Below are positions 58,077-64,000 of a stretch of DNA of 64,000 bases, in pieces. The DNA comes from Cellulophaga sp. HaHaR_3_176 (GTDB lineage Bacteria; Bacteroidota; Bacteroidia; Flavobacteriales; Flavobacteriaceae), in assembly GCF_019021925.1 (NCBI RefSeq), contig NZ_CP058990.1:2320001-2384000 (forward strand), given 5' to 3'. Every line of letters starts with the position of its first letter. Within the stretch, counting starts at the first letter, position 1. The translations under genes were made by a program, and so were the position numbers. Below the pieces are notes generated by a model. That model was not told the DNA's origin and did not search any database. It saw nothing but the letters and a program-made list of their open reading frames with translations.

Positions 58077-58625
58077 ATGAAAAAATTCTTATCAGTAGTA
58101 TCATTCGCAGCTTGTTTGTTACTTATTTCAACAACTGCAAATGCTCAAAAATTTAGTAGCTTGGACAAAAGTCCTTTAGATGCTGCTGCATACCCTTCTA
58201 GTTATAAAGTAGCAGAAAAATTAGTAAAAGTAACGTATAGCAGACCTCAACTTAAGGGGCGTTCAATTTCTGAACTTGCACCAGCTGGAGCTGTTTGGAG
58301 AACAGGAGCTAACGAAGCTGTTGAAATTACTTTTTATAAAGATGCAACTTTTGGAGGTAGCAATGTTACTGCAGGAACTTACTCTTTATTTACTGTACCA
58401 GGTGCTAAAGAATGGACTTTTATTTTAAACAGTAAATTAAACCAATGGGGAGCTTACACATATGATGAAGCTGCTGACGTAATTAGAGTAAAAGGTACCG
58501 TAAGCGAAGGCAAAGATTCTCTTGAAGCTTTTTCTATTGTTTTTAATGAAAGTGATAAGAATGCTGACTTAATATTAGGCTGGGGTAAAACTCGAGTATC
58601 TGTACCTGTTTCTGCAAAAATGTAA
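58077..58625 (+). CDS. DUF2911 exported protein
   Basis: A 182-residue protein with a signal peptide ending in TANAQK. The DUF2911 core is clear: VKVTYSRPQLKGRSISELAPAGAVWRTGANEAVEI split over two segments, and AGTYSLFTVPGAKEWTFILN. The family is of unknown function and common in Bacteroidota. It stands alone, with a strong terminator after it. Confidence 0.93.
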   Translation: MKKFLSVVSFAACLLLISTTANAQKFSSLDKSPLDAAAYPSSYKVAEKLVKVTYSRPQLKGRSISELAPAGAVWRTGANEAVEITFYKDATFGGSNVTAGTYSLFTVPGAKEWTFILNSKLNQWGAYTYDEAADVIRVKGTVSEGKDSLEAFSIVFNESDKNADLILGWGKTRVSVPVSAKM

Positions 58626-58644
58626 AAAAACAAACTCAAACTTA

Positions 58645-58682
58645 AAAATAGCCCTCAATCTTATGGTATTGAGGGCTATTTT
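58645..58682 (+). terminator. Rho-independent terminator after the DUF2911 gene
   Basis: AAAATAGCCCTCAAT / ATTGAGGGCTATTTT, a perfect 15-bp stem with an eight-base loop and a T-tract. Confidence 0.92.
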
Positions 58683-58731
58683 TTTTACTATACTTACCTA
58701 AAAATCAAAGTAGTTAATTAAAATAGATAAG

Positions 58732-58739
58732 TACCTTTG
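58732..58739 (+). promoter_or_regulatory. TAnnTTTG -7 box directly at the FUSC start
   Basis: TACCTTTG, exact to consensus, ends only four bases before the ATG at 58744. If used, the transcript would be leaderless or nearly so. Confidence 0.5.
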
Positions 58740-58743
58740 CATA

Positions 58744-60990
58744 ATGATTAAGGATTATATAAAAGCAATAATTTTGTTTCTAAAAAGCTCTAATTTCTAC
58801 AGGGGTGTATTACAAACTATTGCTGTCATAATCCCATTAGCATCATTTAATGCTTTCGGATATATAACTTACGCCATACCAATTGCTATTGGTGTTTTTT
58901 TAAACGCCCCTGGAAATACACCAGGAACCTTAAAAAGAAAAACATATAGTATATTAATTGGAACATCGCTAGTAATGGCCGTAACCCTTTTAATGTCTTT
59001 TGCTAAAATCAACTTTCTGTTATTAATAGCAACAATAGCTGTACTTTCTTTTCTTTCTGCATTAATTTCCGCTTACGGCTTTAGAGGTTCGCTGATTGCT
59101 TTTTCAGGTTTATTAGCCATAGTTTTAAGCTTATCTAAAGATGTTACTGAATTTGGTATTTGGCTACATGTTGGTTTAATAGGTGTTGGCGGACTTTGGT
59201 TTTTATTCGTAGTTAGTGTATTTTACTGGTTAGCACCTAAAAAAGATGAAGACCAACTACTTTCAGAAACCCTTTACAGTACAGGAAGCTACCTTAAAAT
59301 TAGAGGTAAATTATTAGTTGAAAAAGAAAATAGAGAACCTCTTTTAAATGAAATTCTAAAACTTCAAACACAGCTTAATGAGAAACATGAAGTTTTAAGA
59401 GAACTACTACTAAGCGAGCGATTAAAATCAGGTCGTTCTCACTTTGACGAAAAAAGAGTGCTGATTTTCATTTCTTTAGTTGATATTCTTGAATTAGCAC
59501 TAGCAAACACTATAGATTACAACAAGATTGATTTAATATTTGAAAACAGAAAAGCCCTTAAGAAGTTCAAAAAAATGAATATAACTATGGGCAAGCATTT
59601 ACAAGTGCTTTCTGAAATTTTAGTCCATAAGAAAAAAGTGCAAAGCAAAAAAGATTTACTTGTTGGTTTATCTCAAACGCTGAAATTTATAGAAAAACAC
59701 ATTAAAAATACAAAGCTACCAGAAGGCAGAGAAGGTATTTTAATATTAAGAAATTTGTATGATTACCAAGAGCGCCAAGTTGCTAAAGTAAGAGCAATAA
59801 GGCGTATTATGAACAACGTAAGTCAAGAAGAAAAAATTACCTTAAAGCGAACAGAAGTACAACAATTTATTACAACCGAAAATTACTCTATTCGTATTTT
59901 ATTGCAACATTTTACAATTCAATCTCCTATTTTCAGGCATTCATTAAGACTTACAATTGCTATAGTTATTGGTTTTATTTTCGGAACTCTTGTTGGTGTT
60001 AAAAATCCGTATTGGATAATACTAACACTTGTTGTACTAATGCGGCCAAGTTATGGCCTTACTAAAGAAAGAGCTATCAACCGTATTATAGGCACCTTAA
60101 TAGGCGCTACTTGCGCCACCATAATTATACTTATTACAACAAATACTATTGTATATATGGTATTAGCTGCAATATCATTAACAATTGCCTTTTCTCTATT
60201 ACAGCAAAGTTACAGGTCTGCCGCTGCTTTTATTACCGTTAATATTATTTTTATCTATGCTTTATTTGAACCTAATAGCTTTATCGTTGTAAAGTATCGA
60301 GTTTTAGATACCATAATTGGTGCCATACTAGCTGTAATTGCAAATTATGTTCTTTGGCCTACTTGGGAGTTTATGAATCTAAAACCAATCATCAGTACCA
60401 CCATACAAAAAAATAGAGCTTATTTATTAGCTATAAAAAACTTATACCACACTAAAGATACTAGTAATTTAAATTACAAAATTGCACGTAAAAATGCTTT
60501 TTTAGGTATCAGCAATTTAAATGCTGCGTTTCAAAGAATGACACAAGACCCAAAATCTAAACAAAAAGAAGTTGGCTTAATTTATGAAATTGTATCATTA
60601 AATAACACTTTTATTTCTGCTTTAGCTTCTACAGGAAGTTTCATACAAAACCACGAAACTACAACCTCAAGCGAATATTTTGATGCTTTTATTTCTCATA
60701 TTGAAAATCAATTAGAAAACTCAGAAGTTTTATTAGATAAAGACAGACAAGCCGTTATAAAACAACATTTAAGTATTGAAACTGCTCAAGAAAAACTAAA
60801 AAACTCTTATGATATTTTAAGTAATAAAAGAGATCAACAAATTAAAGCAGGCCAAACTATAATTGACAAACAAATGCGTACACAACTACAAGAGGCGCTT
60901 TTAATAAACAACCAACTAACTTGGTTAAAAACGTTATCTGAAGACATTCATAAAAGCACAAAAAAATATAATAAAATTTTTATGCCTTAA
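58744..60990 (+). CDS. FUSC-family inner-membrane protein
   Basis: A 748-residue membrane protein of the FUSC/YccS group (aromatic-acid exporter-like). It has two hydrophobic blocks, about residues 20-165 and 395-530, each with roughly five to six helices, separated by a cytosolic helical region; the second has RHSLRLTIAIVIGFIFGTLV and YWIILTLVVLMRPSYGLTKERAINRIIGTLIGA, split across two helices. The C-terminal part is helical. Its stop abuts the convergent amidohydrolase gene. Substrate unknown; efflux is the family suggestion. Confidence 0.9.
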   Translation: MIKDYIKAIILFLKSSNFYRGVLQTIAVIIPLASFNAFGYITYAIPIAIGVFLNAPGNTPGTLKRKTYSILIGTSLVMAVTLLMSFAKINFLLLIATIAVLSFLSALISAYGFRGSLIAFSGLLAIVLSLSKDVTEFGIWLHVGLIGVGGLWFLFVVSVFYWLAPKKDEDQLLSETLYSTGSYLKIRGKLLVEKENREPLLNEILKLQTQLNEKHEVLRELLLSERLKSGRSHFDEKRVLIFISLVDILELALANTIDYNKIDLIFENRKALKKFKKMNITMGKHLQVLSEILVHKKKVQSKKDLLVGLSQTLKFIEKHIKNTKLPEGREGILILRNLYDYQERQVAKVRAIRRIMNNVSQEEKITLKRTEVQQFITTENYSIRILLQHFTIQSPIFRHSLRLTIAIVIGFIFGTLVGVKNPYWIILTLVVLMRPSYGLTKERAINRIIGTLIGATCATIIILITTNTIVYMVLAAISLTIAFSLLQQSYRSAAAFITVNIIFIYALFEPNSFIVVKYRVLDTIIGAILAVIANYVLWPTWEFMNLKPIISTTIQKNRAYLLAIKNLYHTKDTSNLNYKIARKNAFLGISNLNAAFQRMTQDPKSKQKEVGLIYEIVSLNNTFISALASTGSFIQNHETTTSSEYFDAFISHIENQLENSEVLLDKDRQAVIKQHLSIETAQEKLKNSYDILSNKRDQQIKAGQTIIDKQMRTQLQEALLINNQLTWLKTLSEDIHKSTKKYNKIFMP

Positions 60991-62610
60991 TTACTCTGCA
61001 ATTTCACCTGATATAAAAACGCTTTGCACATTTGTACTAGGAATTTCAGATTCATCTATAACCATTATATCTCTATCTAAAATCACAAAATCAGCAAACT
61101 TACCCGTTTCTATACTCCCTTTTTCTTCTTCTTCAAAATTACTATACGCAGCCCAAATCGTCATTCCTTTCAGCGCTTCACTTCTCGTTAAAGCCTCTTC
61201 TTTTTGAAAACCTCCTTCAGGATACCCTTTTACATCTTTACGAGCAATAGCTGCATAGAAAGTTAAAAATGGACTAACCTGTTCTACCGGAAAATCAGTA
61301 CCCAAAGCAACAATACCTGATTGATTTAAAAGTGTTTTAAAAGCATAAGCACCATGCATACGCTCTGCGCCTATTCTATCTTCTGCCCAATACATATCAC
61401 TAGTTGCATGTGTTGGTTGTACCGATGGGATAATTCCATCTTTAAAATAATCAAAATCTAATGTACTCAATATCTGCGCATGTTCTACTTTCCAACGTCT
61501 ATCTTTTTTATTTTTTAAAGCATTTTTATAAGCCCTTAAAACCACAAAATTTGCCGAATCACCTATAGCGTGTGTATTCATTTGATAATCTGTAGCTGCA
61601 ATTTTATAAGCTAAGCTTTCAATTTCATCAACCGGTGTTACCATTGCTCCGAAATGATTTGGCTTATCAGTATATGCTTTTTTCATTACCGCTCCTCTAG
61701 ATCCCAATGCACCATCACCATATACTTTTACAGACCTAACATTAAGTTTCTCGGTTTTTACAATTCCTTTGTTCAAATAGTATTTTAAATTTTCAGGGTA
61801 ATTTGAAACCATAGCATATACTCTAATTTTCATATCTCCAGCTTGTTGTAAACTATCAATTAACTCAATAACTTCTCTAGACAAACCTGCATCATTTACT
61901 GTAGTAAGTCCATTTTTAATTGAAATTTGTTCAGCATCTTTTAAAGCGGCAATCATTGTTTCTTTTGATGGTTCAGGAATAATAGCATCGACTAAACCCA
62001 TTGGACCATCAATTAAAATTCCTGTTAATTCTCCATCTACTTTCACAATTTCACCTCCGATAGCAACTGTTTCATTTGTAATTCCTGCCAGATCTAAAGC
62101 TTTCTGATTTACTAAATAAGCATGACCATCAATACGTTCTATAGCTAAAGGTGTATCAGGAAACATTATATCAATTTCTGCTTTAGTCGGAAATTCTTTA
62201 ATTTCCCAATCGTTTTGATCCCAACCTCCACCATAAATAAATTCTCTTTTATTTTCAAGTTGAAAATCTTTAACACGTTCTAATACTTCAGAAAAACTTG
62301 TTGTTGCTACCAAATCAACTGCTTGTTGATTTTGTCCTAATCTATAAAAATGACAATGCGCATCAATTAAACCTGGTACTATTGTTTTTCCTCCTGCATC
62401 AACTCTATTTTCAGTCTTATATAATTTCTCAACTTCTTCATCTTTACCTAAAAAAAGAAATTTCCCATCTTTAACCGCAAAAGATTGCGCTTTTGAAAAA
62501 GATTCATCAACTGTATAAATATTAGCGTTTAATACAATTAAATCCACCTCTTCTTTTGGAGAGTCACAACTGCAAAAACATGCTAAAATAATTAAGAGTA
62601 CTTTTTTCAT
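60991..62610 (-). CDS. Lipoprotein amidohydrolase (YtcJ-like)
   Basis: A 539-residue metal-dependent hydrolase of the YtcJ/DUF1237-like amidohydrolase group, here with a lipoprotein signal (ACFCSC, then DSPKEE, an acidic export-like tail). Metal motif GLIDAHCHFY, VKVYGDGALGSRGAV, NTHAIGDSAN, WKVEHAQIL and ALGTDFPVEQVSP are the family landmarks. It is probably periplasmic or surface-exposed. Natural substrate unknown. It is convergent with the FUSC gene with no gap between the two stop codons. Confidence 0.9.
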   Translation of the reverse strand: MKKVLLIILACFCSCDSPKEEVDLIVLNANIYTVDESFSKAQSFAVKDGKFLFLGKDEEVEKLYKTENRVDAGGKTIVPGLIDAHCHFYRLGQNQQAVDLVATTSFSEVLERVKDFQLENKREFIYGGGWDQNDWEIKEFPTKAEIDIMFPDTPLAIERIDGHAYLVNQKALDLAGITNETVAIGGEIVKVDGELTGILIDGPMGLVDAIIPEPSKETMIAALKDAEQISIKNGLTTVNDAGLSREVIELIDSLQQAGDMKIRVYAMVSNYPENLKYYLNKGIVKTEKLNVRSVKVYGDGALGSRGAVMKKAYTDKPNHFGAMVTPVDEIESLAYKIAATDYQMNTHAIGDSANFVVLRAYKNALKNKKDRRWKVEHAQILSTLDFDYFKDGIIPSVQPTHATSDMYWAEDRIGAERMHGAYAFKTLLNQSGIVALGTDFPVEQVSPFLTFYAAIARKDVKGYPEGGFQKEEALTRSEALKGMTIWAAYSNFEEEEKGSIETGKFADFVILDRDIMVIDESEIPSTNVQSVFISGEIAE

Positions 62611-62778
62611 TACTGTAGTTTTAGAAATAAATAGAATATTAACACCACTAAATTACACTTTTTAATTCAACAGTAACAACTGGTGATTATATAGCTAAAA
62701 CTTCATTTTCATATCTTTATACTCTATTTATAATATGCTTTTTTCACCGATAGAAATATCCATTACTCTAATATATTT

Positions 62779-63474
62779 ATGAATAAAAATCAGGTACCGA
62801 TTACCAATATTCCGAAAGATTTACAACAGAGAATTGACTCTTTAAAAGCTATTTTAAATACGCTTGAATTAAAAGTAAATACTTTTGAGAATACACTCCG
62901 CAATCATTTAGAAGATGCTATTATTGAAGAGCAAGAACTATCTGTACTTTATAAACAACTAAAAAAAGATAAAAAAGAAAAACGCATACTCCAAAAAACA
63001 AAAGGAAATAAATTTAAAGAAGAAGTGATTTCTACAGCTAGCGAGACCAAAAATCAAAACAACAAAAATTTCCCTGAAGAAAAAGAAAAAAAACGCTTAT
63101 ACAGAGAAGCTATGCTAAAGGTACACCCCGATAAATTTTCAACAGAAATTGACAAATTAGAAATAGCCACAGAAACCACCACTAAACTTATCGAAATATA
63201 TTCATCTGGTGATTTAAAAACACTAAAAGCATTTCATCAACATATACTAAATGGCACTATTTTCAACTCTGTTCCTACTATTAAAAGAAACATCGACAAT
63301 GAATATTTACTTTTAGAAATTGACAAATTAGAACAACAAATACTAGCATTAAAAAACAAACACACTTACAAGGTATTAGAAGAATATGCTAACCCAATGA
63401 CTTTTTTAGATGAGTTAAAAGCTTATTACGAAGATCGACTTTTTAAACTTCGAAAAAGAACAAGAAAAGGTTAG
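62779..63474 (+). CDS. Coiled-coil protein with a J-domain-like segment
   Basis: A 231-residue soluble protein. The first ~70 residues are predicted coiled coil, followed by a Lys-rich linker. At about residues 103-145 there is KKRLYREAMLKVHPDKF, with the invariant His-Pro-Asp (116-118) of J domains. The second helix is present, but the rest is shorter and does not match a full DnaJ. The C-terminal part is again helical. It could be an Hsp70 co-chaperone or a diverged remnant. No dnaK or grpE is in the window. It stands alone upstream of mqo. Confidence 0.75.
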   Translation: MNKNQVPITNIPKDLQQRIDSLKAILNTLELKVNTFENTLRNHLEDAIIEEQELSVLYKQLKKDKKEKRILQKTKGNKFKEEVISTASETKNQNNKNFPEEKEKKRLYREAMLKVHPDKFSTEIDKLEIATETTTKLIEIYSSGDLKTLKAFHQHILNGTIFNSVPTIKRNIDNEYLLLEIDKLEQQILALKNKHTYKVLEEYANPMTFLDELKAYYEDRLFKLRKRTRKG

Positions 63475-63511
63475 CAAAGGTTTCTTAACTTTAGAACACT
63501 AAATTTAAAAA

Positions 63512-64000
63512 ATGAGTTCTAAACATAATTTTACATTTATAGGCGCCGGAATAATGAGCGCCACATTAGGCGTTCTTATAAAACAATTAATACCAGATGC
63601 TCAAATTAATATTTACGAACGTTTAGATAAAGTTGGCGCAGAAAGTTCTGATGCATGGAATAATGCAGGAACAGGGCATTCAGCCTTTTGCGAACTTAAT
63701 TACACACCAGAAACAGATACTGGTGAAATTGACATAACAAAAGCTTTAAAAATTAGCGAGCAGTTCGAAATTTCAAAACAACTTTGGGCTTATCTAATAA
63801 AAAATAATTTAATAGAAACAAACTCTCCTTTTATAAACGATATTGACCACATGAGTTTTGTTTGGGGTGATGGTAATAATGCTTTTCTAAAAAAAAGATA
63901 TAAAGCGCTTACCAAATTCCCGATTTTTTCAGATATGAAGCACTCATCCGATTTTGATGAAATAGCAAATTGGGTTCCATTGATGATGAATGGACGAAAC
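63512..64000 (+). CDS. mqo: Malate:quinone oxidoreductase (3' end cut by window)
   Basis: The first 163 codons of a FAD-dependent membrane-associated enzyme that oxidises malate to oxaloacetate and reduces quinone. FIGAGIMSATLGVLIKQL is the FAD-binding GxGxxS-type motif. IYERLDKVGAESSDAWNNAG and TGHSAFCELNYTPE are diagnostic for Mqo. The start is the ATG at 63512 and the frame is open to the window edge. It follows the J-domain-like gene by 37 bases and gives this organism two malate-oxidising enzymes with mdh. Confidence 0.94.
   Translation, partial: MSSKHNFTFIGAGIMSATLGVLIKQLIPDAQINIYERLDKVGAESSDAWNNAGTGHSAFCELNYTPETDTGEIDITKALKISEQFEISKQLWAYLIKNNLIETNSPFINDIDHMSFVWGDGNNAFLKKRYKALTKFPIFSDMKHSSDFDEIANWVPLMMNGRN

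Overview
The window is a stretch of chromosome from a marine-type member of the Flavobacteriaceae (Bacteroidota). This rests on strong AT bias, a SusC/SusD polysaccharide locus, two proteins with type IX secretion (T9SS) type B C-termini, a SecD-SecF fusion, and exact TAnnTTTG promoter boxes (the Bacteroidota -7 element) upstream of several genes. Genus cannot be fixed from the sequence alone. Most of the window is housekeeping DNA with short intergenic gaps. I see no insertion sequence, prophage, CRISPR array, integrase or other sign of recent transfer.

Region 1 (1-12927, all minus strand) is a beta-glucan (laminarin-type) polysaccharide utilization locus. In transcription order it holds a membrane-tethered regulator with a sensor propeller and LuxR-type HTH, a SusC TonB-dependent transporter, a SusD lipoprotein, a surface lipoprotein with two copies of a ~158-residue module, a GH16 endo-beta-glucanase lipoprotein carrying a related module, and a GH3 beta-glucosidase cut by the left window edge. 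The likely logic is surface binding and endo-cleavage, import through SusCD, periplasmic trimming by GH3, and sensing of oligosaccharide by the regulator. A strong terminator lies between the GH16 and GH3 genes.

Region 2 (12988-24545) is core metabolism: clpS, prmA, tpiA, a DoxX-like membrane protein and a duplicated DUF1599 protein on the minus strand, diverging from folP, cdaA (c-di-AMP synthase) and a DUF3667 protein. An exporter-type ABC protein, truA, a YfcE-type phosphoesterase, an unrecognised secreted protein and a DUF4293 membrane protein follow.

Region 3 (24738-36153) starts with rho, which has a long charged insert. Next come two small membrane proteins, rpsT, two identical tRNA-Glu genes and proS. 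A Tyr/Gly- and Ser/Arg-rich lipoprotein and a FadL-like outer-membrane protein come next, then two paralogous T9SS type B adhesin-like proteins.

Region 4 (36290-47798) holds folE-cysS, then an AraC regulator divergent from an aldehyde dehydrogenase-DUF779 pair. It continues with yidD, lgt, a DUF192 lipoprotein, an acetyltransferase, a tandem ABC ATPase whose first half has no Walker A, and, after a 430-base gene-free gap, an OmpR-type response regulator with its histidine kinase.

Region 5 (47906-64000) holds secDF, mdh, a small lipoprotein, a DUF6588-like protein, gyrB, asnB, a DUF2911 protein, a FUSC membrane protein, a lipoprotein amidohydrolase and a J-domain-like protein. It ends with the 5' part of a malate:quinone oxidoreductase gene.

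No single novel system stands out clearly. The best candidates for follow-up are the module shared by the glucan-binding lipoprotein and the GH16 enzyme, the half-degenerate tandem ABC protein, the low-complexity lipoprotein next to the FadL-like porin, and the coiled-coil J-domain-like protein.
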